From Nocardia flavorosea (lineage in GTDB: Bacteria; Actinomycetota; Actinomycetes; Mycobacteriales; Mycobacteriaceae), in the NCBI RefSeq assembly GCF_015477805.1, contig NZ_JADLQL010000002.1:868001-932000 (forward strand): a DNA stretch of 64,000 nucleotides, written 5' to 3'. The notes under the pieces are model-generated. The model was not told where the DNA came from and searched no databases. It saw only the letters and a program-made list of their open reading frames with translations. Position numbers and translations under genes: made by a program. Shown here piece by piece: positions 38,659 through 47,200 of the stretch (position 1 is its first letter; each line of letters begins with the position of its first letter).

Positions 38659-40872
38659 ATGTCGGCCCTGCTCTATCGGATCGGGCGATACAGTTTTCGC
38701 GCTCGACGACTCGTTCTCCTGCTCTGGGTGCTCCTCGTAGCTGTCCTGGGCGTGGGCGCGGCCACCTTGGCCGCGCCGTCCGCGACGACCTTCAACCTGC
38801 CCGGAACGCAATCCCAGGAAGCTTTCGATCTGCTCGAAGAACGGTTCGCCGACCTTCCCCTCGACGGCGGGTCGGCGCAGATCGTGTTCGTCGCCGAGAA
38901 CGGCACGGTGACCGATCCCGCACAGCGCCGCAGGATCGACGAGGTGGTGCATGCGGCTGCGGGGGCAGCGGAGGTCGCCGGTGTCACAGGGCCGTTCCAG
39001 AACGGGCTGATCTCGGCGGATCAGCGGATCGCGGTCGCCGAGGTGACCTATGCGGTCTCCTTCGAAAGCGTGCGTGATTCGAGCCGCCAAGAGCTGATGG
39101 AGCTGGTCGAGCGGAGCGGTTCGACGGATCTGCGCATCGCGGTGGGCGGAGACGTGATGGAGCTGATGCCGGATGTGAGCAAAGAACTCATCGGCCTGCT
39201 CGTCGCCGCCGTGGTGCTGGTGATCACGCTCGGCTCCCTGGCCGCCGCGGGAATGTCGTTGATCGCCGGGGTCACCGGCGTAATGGTCGGGCTGCTGGGC
39301 ATTCTCACCGCCACGGCGTTCATGGACCTCGGTGTCACCACCCCGATCCTCGCGCTCATGCTCGGGCTGGCCGTCGGTATCGACTACGCGCTGTTCATCG
39401 TTTCCCGCTACACCCATGAACTGTCCCGGAACACCGACCCCGGGGACGCCATCGGACGGGCGGCGGCCACGGCCGGATCCGCGGTGCTCTTCGCCGGGAT
39501 GACCGTGGTGATCGCGCTCGCCGGGTTGAGCGTGGTCGGGATCGGGCTGCTCACCGAAATGGGTCTCGCCGCGGCGGCGACGGTGGCCGTCGCCGTGCTG
39601 GTGGCGCTCACGTTGCTGCCGGCACTCCTCGGATTCGCCGGGCACCGGGTACTGCGGCGCGGGCAGCGAGAGCAGCCTGTGGAAGCTGCCGAGAAGACCG
39701 GCCGAGCCCTCGCACCGCACTGGGCGTCGCTGACCACCCGGCGGCCGGTGGCGACCCTGGCCGTCGCGCTGCTCGGCCTCGGCCTCCTGGCCCTCCCCGC
39801 GCTGGACCTGCGACTCGGCATCCCGGACCAAGGCACCTACCCGGAACACACCACCCAGCGCCAGGCCTACGACGCAATCTCCGAAGGTTTCGGTCCGGGA
39901 TTCAACGGGCCCCTGCTGGTCGTCGTCGATCTGGCCGGCTCTTCGCATCCCAGAGACACCGCGGAGCGGGTCCATACGGAATTGGCCGGGACCGAGGGGG
40001 TTGCCCTGGCCGCGCCACCGGAGTTCAACACGGCCGGTGATACCGCAATCATCGGCATCGTCCCGCGCGGTGGCCCCGACAGCGAGGAAACCGAACAGCT
40101 GGTGCAGCTGCTGCGCGGCAACGTCACGGATACCGTGGCGGCGTTCGGGGCCAGGATCGCCGTCACCGGAACCGCGGCCATCATCATCGATTTCAGCGAC
40201 CGGATGGCCGACGCCTTGTGGACCTACCTCCTGGTGGTCATCGGCCTGTCGTTCGTCCTGCTGATGACCGTGTTCCGGTCGATCGTCGTCCCGCTCAAAG
40301 CGACGCTGGGTTTCCTGCTCAGCCTCGGCGCGACCTTCGGCGTCATGGTGGCCGTATTCCAGTGGGGCTGGCTGGAATGGCTGGGCATCCACACCACCGA
40401 CGTCGTGGTGAGCATGCTGCCGATCTTCATCATCGGCGTGGTGTTCGGCCTGGCCATGGATTACGAAGTGTTCCTGGTGACCCGGATGCGGGAGGAATAC
40501 GTGCACGGCGCTGCGGCGACCGCGTCGATCCGGACCGGTTTCGGGCACGGAGCGCGCGTCGTGTCCGCCGCCGCGATCATCATGGTGAGCGTATTCGGCG
40601 GGTTCGCCTCCGGCGATGCCAGCGATATCGTGCAGATCGGTGTTGCGCTGGCGGCTGCCGTGGCCGTGGATGCCTTCGTGGTGCGGATGACCATCGTCCC
40701 GGCCGTTCTCGCGCTGGTCGGCGACAAGGCGTGGTGGCTGCCGAAATGGCTGGACCGGATCCTGCCGGACCTGGATGTGGAGGGCCGCAATCTCGGCGGT
40801 GATCCCGGACAGAACGCGGGCGCGGAACCTTCGCGGTCGTTTGTCGAGCCGGTGGAAGGTTCGGCAAGATGA
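38659..40872 (+). CDS. MMPL-family RND transporter
   Basis: 737 residues, complete. N-terminal helix RLVLLLWVLLVAVLGVGAAT, first extracytoplasmic domain (TFNLPGTQSQEAFDLLEE), first helix block with GLAVGIDYALFIVSRYTHEL, second extracytoplasmic domain, and last block with FGLAMDYEVFLVTRMREEYVHG. Both Asp-Tyr proton-relay motifs are kept. ATG is preceded by AAAGAGAGG. The TetR gene starts 4 bp after the stop, so the two form an operon. It is distinct from the 27.5-kb copy but closest to it in the motifs. Confidence 0.95.
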   Translation: MSALLYRIGRYSFRARRLVLLLWVLLVAVLGVGAATLAAPSATTFNLPGTQSQEAFDLLEERFADLPLDGGSAQIVFVAENGTVTDPAQRRRIDEVVHAAAGAAEVAGVTGPFQNGLISADQRIAVAEVTYAVSFESVRDSSRQELMELVERSGSTDLRIAVGGDVMELMPDVSKELIGLLVAAVVLVITLGSLAAAGMSLIAGVTGVMVGLLGILTATAFMDLGVTTPILALMLGLAVGIDYALFIVSRYTHELSRNTDPGDAIGRAAATAGSAVLFAGMTVVIALAGLSVVGIGLLTEMGLAAAATVAVAVLVALTLLPALLGFAGHRVLRRGQREQPVEAAEKTGRALAPHWASLTTRRPVATLAVALLGLGLLALPALDLRLGIPDQGTYPEHTTQRQAYDAISEGFGPGFNGPLLVVVDLAGSSHPRDTAERVHTELAGTEGVALAAPPEFNTAGDTAIIGIVPRGGPDSEETEQLVQLLRGNVTDTVAAFGARIAVTGTAAIIIDFSDRMADALWTYLLVVIGLSFVLLMTVFRSIVVPLKATLGFLLSLGATFGVMVAVFQWGWLEWLGIHTTDVVVSMLPIFIIGVVFGLAMDYEVFLVTRMREEYVHGAAATASIRTGFGHGARVVSAAAIIMVSVFGGFASGDASDIVQIGVALAAAVAVDAFVVRMTIVPAVLALVGDKAWWLPKWLDRILPDLDVEGRNLGGDPGQNAGAEPSRSFVEPVEGSAR

Positions 40873-40876
40873 TCCT

Positions 40877-41458
40877 ATGAGTACCGGTGGCCTGCGAGAA
40901 CTCAAGAAGAAGCGCACGCGTGAAGCCATCCAGGATCACGCCTTGCGCCTCTACCGGGAGCAGGGGTACGCGAACACCACGCTGGAGGAAGTGGCGGCGG
41001 CTGCGGAGGTCTCGCCGAGCACGCTGTTCCGCTACTTCCCCACCAAACCGGATACGGTGCTGTTCGACCGGGTGGACCCCATTTTCATCGAGAAGTTCCT
41101 CGCAGAGCCCGCCGAACTACCGCCGCTGCAGGCCGCACGCAACGCGCTGGTCGCCGTACTGAACAGCACAGACGTCAATATGGCCGCGCTGGAAACCACT
41201 CGGATGAAACTCATCGCCACGGTGCCGGAGCTCCGCGCGGCCGTGGTCACGAAGGTCGAGACGGATATGCCGCCGTTCATCGAGGCATTCGCTCGCCGGA
41301 TCGGCCGAGCACCCGATGATCCACGTGTCCGGTATTGGACCGGTGCCGTCGCGGGTGTGGCAGTGATGGCCTATCTGCGTGCGGTCGACAACGACGAGGA
41401 CATCTACACCGTCGTCGACGAAGCCCTGGAGTTCCTGGATAACGGAATGCCGCTCTGA
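40877..41458 (+). CDS. TetR-family regulator of the adjacent MmpL
   Basis: 193 residues from ATG 40877, 4 bp after the mmpL stop; the frame is open further upstream but that part overlaps mmpL. Helix-turn-helix TTLEEVAAAAEVSPSTLFRYF at residues about 33-53, with the FPTKPDTVLFDR that follows typical of the acyl-CoA/MftR-like TetR group. The inverted repeat at 38611-38642 is the candidate operator. Confidence 0.92.
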   Translation: MSTGGLRELKKKRTREAIQDHALRLYREQGYANTTLEEVAAAAEVSPSTLFRYFPTKPDTVLFDRVDPIFIEKFLAEPAELPPLQAARNALVAVLNSTDVNMAALETTRMKLIATVPELRAAVVTKVETDMPPFIEAFARRIGRAPDDPRVRYWTGAVAGVAVMAYLRAVDNDEDIYTVVDEALEFLDNGMPL

Positions 41459-41465
41459 CACAGCA

Positions 41466-41500
41466 GAACCGCCGCCCGGCCGAGGCGCGGGTAGCGGTTC
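41466..41500. terminator. terminator hairpin between convergent genes
   Basis: GAACCGC (41466-41472) pairs with GCGGTTC (41494-41500), with further G-C pairs inside (CCCG/CGGG). It separates the convergent tetR and MFS genes. Confidence 0.65.
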
Positions 41501-41525
41501 TCCTGGGCTACCGGGCCGTCGCCTG

Positions 41526-42896
41526 CTATCGGAAAGCGCTGCCCTGTTCCCGGTCGAGTGCCGTCTCGCTCTTGTTCTTCAAGGCGAAGAGATACACCAG
41601 CAGCGAAGCGAAGACGACGACCGTCACATACCCGATGAACAAGGTCACGTGACCTCCGTTCTTCGCGGCCTGGTAGATCATCGGCGCCGTCCCGCCGAAC
41701 GCCGAATTCGCCAGTGCGTATCCGACGCCCACGCCCAGCGCCCGGATATGCGACGGGAACAGTTCGGCTTTGACGATGGCGTTGATGGAGGTGTAGCCGG
41801 TGAGCACGATATAGCCGATACCGGTGACCAGCAGGGTCGCCGCGATGGAGGTCGCGTCCTGCAGGTAGGTGACGAGGAACCAGGTGTAGGCGACGCCGCC
41901 GACGCCGAAGAACACCAGGACGGGTTTGCGTCCGACCTTATCGCTGATCATCCCGCCGATCGGCTGCAAGAGCATGAGGAAGATCAGTCCGGTGAGGTTG
42001 ATCCAGGTGGCCGTCATACCCCGGTCGCCGAATGCGGTCTTGATCATGGCGGGGGCATTCACGCTGTAGACGTAGAAGGCGAGCGTGCCGCCCATGGTGA
42101 TCAGGAAGCACAGCAGCAGCGGACGCCAGTGGTTGCGGGCCAGTTCCCGCAGCGAACCCGATTCGGAATCCTCACCGCGCTGGACGGCTTCGAGCTGCTC
42201 GGTGCTGAGCGATTCATCCATACTCCGGCGCAGCCAGAACACGACCACCGCGGCGACACCGCCGAGGAAGAACGCGATACGCCAGCCGAAATCGGAGATC
42301 TCCTGTTTGTCCAGGAACAACTGCAGCACCAGCAGGGTGAGCTGGGCGAGCACATGACCGCCGACGAGGGTCACGTACTGGAAGGATGAGAAGAAACCGC
42401 GGCGTTCCCGAGTGGCGGCTTCGGACATGTAGGTGGCCGAGGTGCCGTACTCGCCACCGGTCGCGAATCCCTGCACGAGCCGGCACAAGATCAGGATCGC
42501 GGCCGCACCCACACCGATCACTTCCCGGCCCGGAACCAGCGCGATCACCAGTGAGCACGCTGCCATGAGGGAAACACTGAAGGTGAGCGCCGCACGCCGG
42601 CCGTACCGGTCGGCGTAGCGTCCGAAGAACCACGACCCCACCGGGCGCATGAGGAAGGTGACCGCGAAGATCGCGTACACGTAGACGGTGGAATTCTTGT
42701 CCGCCGAATCGAAGAAATGGCTTTCGAAGTACGAGGCGAACACCGTGTAGACGTAGACGTCGTACCACTCGACGAGATTGCCGGACGAGCCGCGCAGGGT
42801 ATTCCAGACGGCGCGGCGAGTCGCTGCCCGCGACGATTTCGGTTCGCCCGCCGGCTCCCTGGGGGCGGCCTGGTCTGCGGTGGTGGTTTCGGACAT
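41526..42896 (-). CDS. MFS permease of the MHS (KgtP/ShiA/ProP-like) family
   Basis: 456 residues, 12 predicted helices. The MHS signature appears early: SSGNLVEWYDVYVYTVFASYF, RPVGSWFFGRYADRYGRRAAL and GFATGGEYGTSATYMSEAA. This family carries proton-coupled uptake of metabolites such as 2-oxoglutarate, shikimate, citrate and betaine. Substrate cannot be chosen from sequence. It starts 190 bp from the minus-strand tetR end, both on the minus strand, so that regulator could also influence it. Confidence 0.92.
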   Translation of the reverse strand: MSETTTADQAAPREPAGEPKSSRAATRRAVWNTLRGSSGNLVEWYDVYVYTVFASYFESHFFDSADKNSTVYVYAIFAVTFLMRPVGSWFFGRYADRYGRRAALTFSVSLMAACSLVIALVPGREVIGVGAAAILILCRLVQGFATGGEYGTSATYMSEAATRERRGFFSSFQYVTLVGGHVLAQLTLLVLQLFLDKQEISDFGWRIAFFLGGVAAVVVFWLRRSMDESLSTEQLEAVQRGEDSESGSLRELARNHWRPLLLCFLITMGGTLAFYVYSVNAPAMIKTAFGDRGMTATWINLTGLIFLMLLQPIGGMISDKVGRKPVLVFFGVGGVAYTWFLVTYLQDATSIAATLLVTGIGYIVLTGYTSINAIVKAELFPSHIRALGVGVGYALANSAFGGTAPMIYQAAKNGGHVTLFIGYVTVVVFASLLVYLFALKNKSETALDREQGSAFR

Positions 42897-43089
42897 TCGC
42901 GATTCCTCCCGTTCACCGGTGCGCGCCGGCGTGCCGCCTGCGCCGCTGCACGATAAGTGTGCAGGCAGGAAGCGGAATTGGGAGCCGACTGCGGGATTTC
43001 GGGCAGCAGCGGGGTCCTACACCGCCGAAATCTCGACGACAGGCACGGGCAAGCCGGTGTCCGGCTCACGGTCGGCGCTACCGGCGCGG

Positions 43090-43809
43090 CTACCGTGCGT
43101 CGGGGCCGGAGTACGGGAAGCCGAGCAGGCCGGACAGGTCGCGCAGGCATTCCTCGTAAACAGGTTCGAGGTTGCTGTACGCGAAGTCCACTTGGCGCAG
43201 GACTTCCATGCACAGCAGGCCGTAGAGCCGGATCCAGCAGGACAGGAAGACGTGGGCGGCCGCGGGCGGCAGCCGGTTGTCGATGGTGGCGCAGTATTCC
43301 CGGAGTTGCCCGGATAGCGATTCGGGAAGTTCGCCGGGAACCGGGAACGGCCGTTGTTCCCACAATTCGACCGTCAGATCCAGCAGGACCCGTTCGAACC
43401 GCAGTGCCGCCTGGTGCCGGACCGATTCCGGCCGCCGCTGCGGCGCGCCGACCGGAGCGGCGAAGATCCAGCCGAATTCCGCCGGATGTCCGACCGCCCA
43501 GGAACGCATGGACCGGCACACCGCCAGAATTCGGTCGCCCACCGGGCGATCACCGACCGTATCGCGCGCGCTTTCCATTTCGGCTGCCAGCTCATCGAAG
43601 AATGTGGCGGTCACCGCGCCGACGAGCTCCTCGTGCCCCCGGTAGTAGTGGTACAGCGCGGGGCCGCTCATGCCCATACGCCTGGCCACCCCGTTGATGG
43701 TGACCGCTCCGGACCCCTGTTCGACCAGTAGATCCCGTGCGGTCCGGTGGATTTCACGCAAGGTCGCGGCGCGCAGCCTGGCCTTCCGGCCGCCGGCGGG
43801 CACGGTCAT
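43090..43809 (-). CDS. TetR-family regulator (WHG/TetR_C_13-type)
   Basis: 239 residues. Helix-turn-helix VTINGVARRMGMSGPALYHYYR at residues about 36-57 with GHEELVGAVTATFFDEL after it. The C-terminal domain has the long helices with WAVGHPAEFGWIFAAPVG seen in many Streptomyces and Nocardia TetR proteins. It diverges from the small-peptide/FAD-monooxygenase operon; the palindrome at 43857-43871 lies between them and is its likely operator. Confidence 0.9.
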   Translation of the reverse strand: MTVPAGGRKARLRAATLREIHRTARDLLVEQGSGAVTINGVARRMGMSGPALYHYYRGHEELVGAVTATFFDELAAEMESARDTVGDRPVGDRILAVCRSMRSWAVGHPAEFGWIFAAPVGAPQRRPESVRHQAALRFERVLLDLTVELWEQRPFPVPGELPESLSGQLREYCATIDNRLPPAAAHVFLSCWIRLYGLLCMEVLRQVDFAYSNLEPVYEECLRDLSGLLGFPYSGPDAR

Positions 43810-43856
43810 CCTCCCGACCTCCTTTCGTCCTTGACATCTTACACGCTCTATGGATG

Positions 43857-43871
43857 CTTAATAGCATTAAG
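43857..43871. promoter_or_regulatory. palindrome CTTAAT-AGC-ATTAAG, putative TetR operator
   Basis: A 6-bp inverted repeat with 3-bp spacer lies in the divergent promoter region. A TTGACA box at 43831-43836 precedes it on the plus strand, so binding would block the promoter of the plus-strand operon. Confidence 0.7.
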
Positions 43872-43897
43872 TAAACCGAAGACCTATAGGGGAAGCT

Positions 43898-44044
43898 ATG
43901 GTTGTGCTGTACTGGATTCCGGTGGTGTTGCTGCTGGTGACAGCGGTGTGGTGGCGGCAGTCGAGAAGGGGCCACCTGCGCGGGCGCCCGGCCCCGTTCA
44001 CTCGGTCGTCCCGGAAAGACTCGGGCGAGGGGCAGCGGTCGTGA
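43898..44044 (+). CDS. 48-residue single-span membrane peptide
   Basis: This small gene has its own strong ribosome site (AGGGGAAGC just before the ATG). It encodes 48 residues: a hydrophobic helix (MVVLYWIPVVLLLVTAVWW) followed by a basic, Ser/Arg-rich cytoplasmic tail. Its stop overlaps the GTG start of the FAD monooxygenase (GTGA at 44041-44044), so translation is coupled. It looks like a membrane-associated partner or leader peptide for the monooxygenase. No family is recognised. Confidence 0.75.
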   Translation: MVVLYWIPVVLLLVTAVWWRQSRRGHLRGRPAPFTRSSRKDSGEGQRS

Positions 44045-45168
44045 AAGTCGTGATCGTGGGCGGCGGTATCGGCGGGCTGGCCACCGCCGCGGCATTCCAC
44101 CGGCAGGGCTGGGAGGTCGAAATCCTCGAAAGAGCCGCCGAATTCACCGAAGTCGGCGCGGGCCTGACCATCCAGCCCAATGGGCTGCGCGCGCTGGATC
44201 TGCTCGGTGTCGGCGAAGTGCGGCGGATAGGCCGGGTTGTGGACCCACCCTCGGGAATACGCGCCGAAAACGGGACCTGGCTGATCCGAAACGATATCGG
44301 CGCATTGAAAGAGCGGTTCGGGCAATGGGTCACGGTGCACCGCGCCGAACTGATCGCACTACTGCTCGCCGAACTGCCCGCCGATACCCTGCATTCCGGC
44401 GCCGAAGTCCGGCAAGTTCATCCCGACGGGACGGTCGAGCACACCGCGGGAACGACATCCGGCGACCTCGTCGTCGGATCGGACGGCCTGCGCAGCGTCA
44501 CCCGGCGCTCCCTGTGGCCCGCCGGTCCCGAACCCCGCTACGCGGGTTACACCACCTGGCGCTTCCTCGCCGAAAACCGGACCGTTGCGCAGAGCGTGGA
44601 AACCTGGGGCAGCGGAGCCCGATTCGGCCAAGTCCCGATGCCCGGTGGCCGCGTCTACTGCTACGCGATGGCGAACGCACCGGCCGGTTCCCGGATGGGC
44701 GCAGCCGACCTTCGCGACCGGCTCCGGCGGTGGCACGACCCGATTCCGGCCCTGCTCGACGCCGTCGTGGACGAGTCGGTGCTGCAGCACGACACCTACG
44801 AACTGCCGGCGCTGCCCAGCTTCGTCACCGGCCGGGTCGCGCTACTCGGCGACGCGGCCCACGCCATGACCCCCAACCTGGGGCAAGGTGCCTGCCAGGC
44901 GCTCGAAGACGCGGCCACCCTCGTCGAACATGTCACCGCGCTCGGAATTGCCGAGGGCCTGGCGGCCTACGACCGGGCTCGCCGGGCCCGCACCCGGATG
45001 GTGGTTCGCCGTTCCCGCCAGGCCGGCGCCCCCGCACACTGGACCAACCCGGTCCTCACCGCCCTGCGCGATGCCGCGCTCCCGCTCATCCCCGGAGCCG
45101 TCTTCGGGCGTTCCATCACCCCCGCCTACGCATGGCCGGACCGAACCGATTCGAGGAAACCGCAGTGA
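44041..45168 (+). CDS. FAD-dependent aromatic-ring-type monooxygenase
   Basis: 375 residues from GTG 44041 (the frame is open to 43747 but upstream residues are not protein-like and the small peptide gene occupies them). Motifs of the PHBH group: VVIVGGGIGGLATAAAFHRQ at the N-terminus, DLVVGSDGLRSVTRRSL (DG motif), and GRVALLGDAAHAMTPNLGQG (GD motif). It uses NAD(P)H and O2 to hydroxylate a substrate that is not evident. Coupled by GTGA overlaps both to the small peptide upstream and to a DUF6640-like protein downstream; a divergent TetR probably controls all three. Confidence 0.92.
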   Translation: MKVVIVGGGIGGLATAAAFHRQGWEVEILERAAEFTEVGAGLTIQPNGLRALDLLGVGEVRRIGRVVDPPSGIRAENGTWLIRNDIGALKERFGQWVTVHRAELIALLLAELPADTLHSGAEVRQVHPDGTVEHTAGTTSGDLVVGSDGLRSVTRRSLWPAGPEPRYAGYTTWRFLAENRTVAQSVETWGSGARFGQVPMPGGRVYCYAMANAPAGSRMGAADLRDRLRRWHDPIPALLDAVVDESVLQHDTYELPALPSFVTGRVALLGDAAHAMTPNLGQGACQALEDAATLVEHVTALGIAEGLAAYDRARRARTRMVVRRSRQAGAPAHWTNPVLTALRDAALPLIPGAVFGRSITPAYAWPDRTDSRKPQ

Positions 45169-45629
45169 AATATTCCCGTATGACGCTCGCCGTGGTCGCG
45201 GTACTCACCGCGGCCGGGGCCGTATTGGCCGACCTGGTGGTTCCCGATCTGGCCGCCCAACACGCGTTCAACGACAACTGGCCCCCGCACGCCAAATTCC
45301 ACGACGCCCAATACATGGCGATGACCGTGCTACTGGGCGTTATCGGCCTCGCCCTGCTGCGTCGCGGACCGAACCTGCGCGGCCGGTTGCTGTGCGCGGC
45401 GGCCGTTCTCGCCACGCCCTGGATCGGCATGATCGCCGCGCTCACCTTTCCCGGCACGGCCACCTACGACCCCGAGTTCCACGATCGCACCCTGTTCATC
45501 CTCGGTGTGCACGGCCAGGTCTTTCTCGCGATCGTCCTGCTGGCCGCCTTGACCGCCGCCGCCGCGGGGGTATTGCGTACACCGGCGAACATCGCCCGCG
45601 CGCGGCCATCGGATGCCGAGCGAGATTAG
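45165..45629 (+). CDS. DUF6640-like four-helix membrane protein
   Basis: 154 residues from GTG 45165, which overlaps the monooxygenase stop by GTGA. It has about four membrane helices and the segment NDNWPPHAKFHDAQYMAMTV, which recalls the WPPHAKFHNAQ signature of DUF6640 proteins. The exposed His/Asp residues near that motif may bind a ligand or metal. Function unknown; its strict coupling to a flavin monooxygenase suggests the two act on one compound at the membrane. Confidence 0.8.
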   Translation: MKYSRMTLAVVAVLTAAGAVLADLVVPDLAAQHAFNDNWPPHAKFHDAQYMAMTVLLGVIGLALLRRGPNLRGRLLCAAAVLATPWIGMIAALTFPGTATYDPEFHDRTLFILGVHGQVFLAIVLLAALTAAAAGVLRTPANIARARPSDAERD

Positions 45630-45810
45630 TTGCCTCCGGATCCGACTGCGCCCGGTCACCGACCGGGGGCCGACCCCGCGTCGTCGACAACGTCGAACAC
45701 CTCTCCCGCCGGCAACTGCACCGCAGCACGCCCTGAGAGAAACACGGCGATACGTCTCGTGGCCCGCGCCGGCGACCCAGCCGGCGGGCCGGTCCGCGGC
45801 GGTCGGAGGG

Positions 45811-46103
45811 TCAGCCACGCATGGCCGCGCGCACGGTAGCGACAACTCCACCGTCGACGAGCAGGTCGGTGCCGGTGACGAAGCTACTGACCGGGTCGAG
45901 CAGGAAGGCAGCCGCGGCGGCGATGTCCTCGGCGGTGCCGACCCGACCGGTCGGGGAACTCTCGACCATCTGCCGCATCCGTGCGCCCGACTCACCGGCC
46001 AATTCGTCCTGCCCCATCGCAGTGGAGATCACGCCCGGGCTGATCGAATTCACCCGGGCTCCCGCGCGCCCCCACGCACCGGCCGCGGGTCCGAGCGGAT
46101 CCG
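45811..46103 (-). pseudogene. C-terminal remnant of an SDR oxidoreductase
   Basis: The minus strand encodes the last third of a classical short-chain dehydrogenase: GAWGRAGARVNSISPGVIST, MGQDELAGESGARMRQMVE, then the SP.GRVGTAEDIAAAAAFLLDP and SSFVTGTDLLVDGGVVATVRA tail. Going upstream the frame reaches a TAA near 46103 and the NAD-binding Gly-rich motif and YxxxK are absent, so the N-terminal two thirds are lost. The segment is a leftover of a deletion. Confidence 0.8.
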
Positions 46104-46398
46104 GTTACAAAGCAACCCCCATTTCGCCGCCATGGTCCGCGGCCTGACCAGCGCGGCGGCAGACAACACCGCCGACGCCGAACGCCTGTACACGCTGTTG
46201 ACCGGCCCACAGCGCGAGGCGCTCACTCGTGTACGGGATCATCGTCCGCTGAACCACTTCGCCCGGTCACTGCGAACGCGGCCGGATTCTCCCCCCGGAA
46301 GGGCTCCTCCCCGCGAGCGACAGCTGCGGCCACCGTGCCGCAAGAAGGCCGGCGATGTTCCGCTGTGCCGACCGCGATTCCGGCCGACGCCCCGGATA
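46104..46398. other. intergenic region, possible decayed gene fragment
   Basis: About 295 bp between the SDR remnant and the next tetR. The plus strand has a stretch (46110-46235) reading NPHFAAMVRGLTSAAADNTA and onward that is protein-like in composition but has no start, no recognised family and no downstream continuation. I leave it uncalled. Confidence 0.4.
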
Positions 46399-47004
46399 TC
46401 AGCCGGTGACCATAGGGACCACGTAGGTCCGGGCGAATTCGTCGAGTTGTTCGTCGGATTCCAGCGGGATCAGGCCGGAGGGACAGAGAATGCAGGAGTG
46501 GACCACCCGGCACACCAGTTCCGCGCGGGTGAGCAGATCGGCCGGTTCGGCGAGTAGGCCGGAGTCGGCGGCGCGGCACAGGGCGGTGTGGGCGGCGGCG
46601 ACCGACATCGCGAATACCGGGCCCCCTTCGATGGTGAGTTTTTCCAGGATCCGCTCCGGTTCCACGTCGAGCATGCGCCGGACCAGAACGTGTTCGCGCC
46701 ACCGGGTGATGATGGTGACGAAAATATCGGCGACCATATCGTCGAGGCGTTCGTGGCGAGTGGATATCGCATCGACCTCGGTGAGGACAGCGGCCACCTC
46801 GCGACTGACGACGGCCTGAACCACATCGTCACGTGAGCCGACGCGGCGGTAGATTGTGACGCGGTCGACCCCGGCCTGGCGGGCGATGTCTTCGATGGTG
46901 GTCTTCTTGACGCCGAACTCGCCGAATCTGATCAACGCCGCGTCCAGAATGCGGGCTTCGATGCCATCCTGCAGCCCTGGGGACGACGTGTACGCGGCGG
47001 ACAT
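46399..47004 (-). CDS. TetR-family transcriptional regulator
   Basis: 201 residues. Helix-turn-helix TTIEDIARQAGVDRVTIYRRV (residues about 35-55) with GSRDDVVQAVVSREVAAV after it. The C-terminal domain has two close Cys residues (HSCILCPSG). It diverges from the ferredoxin-reductase-like gene; an inverted repeat cluster at 47078-47110 lies between them. Confidence 0.92.
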   Translation of the reverse strand: MSAAYTSSPGLQDGIEARILDAALIRFGEFGVKKTTIEDIARQAGVDRVTIYRRVGSRDDVVQAVVSREVAAVLTEVDAISTRHERLDDMVADIFVTIITRWREHVLVRRMLDVEPERILEKLTIEGGPVFAMSVAAAHTALCRAADSGLLAEPADLLTRAELVCRVVHSCILCPSGLIPLESDEQLDEFARTYVVPMVTG

Positions 47005-47077
47005 GACATAACGCTAGCAAGAGCGCCGTCGGCGCAGACAGCTATCGGCCAGGACACAAAACGCCTATCCTGCACTC

Positions 47078-47110
47078 GCAATATTGCAACATTGCCATGA
47101 ATTATGTTGC
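47078..47110. promoter_or_regulatory. GCAAyATTGC-type inverted repeats, putative TetR operator
   Basis: GCAATATTGC (47078-47087) is a perfect palindrome. It overlaps a second dyad, GCAACAT (47086-47092) with ATGTTGC (47104-47110). The pair lies about 75-105 bp upstream of tetR and 90-120 bp upstream of the reductase-like gene. Confidence 0.65.
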
Positions 47111-47200
47111 GGTGTAGATTCGCCGAATGGTGCAGACCACCCAAGCAGCCGCTTGTTTCGCACTGGTGTGTCTTCCGGCCCGACTATCGGGGCACAGCTG

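Noticed and set aside
38623..40929. 768-codon minus-strand open frame
   Set aside because: It lies entirely opposite the mmpL gene, is rich in His, Arg, Gly and Gln, and has no family features; it is a codon-bias shadow.
43747..44040. longer N-terminus for the FAD monooxygenase
   Set aside because: The Rossmann motif starts just after GTG 44041, and the region upstream carries the coupled 48-residue peptide gene in another frame.
46110..46235. protein-like stretch NPHFAAMVRGLTSAAADNTA on the plus strand
   Set aside because: No start codon with a ribosome site, no family match, and the composition breaks down after about 40 residues.
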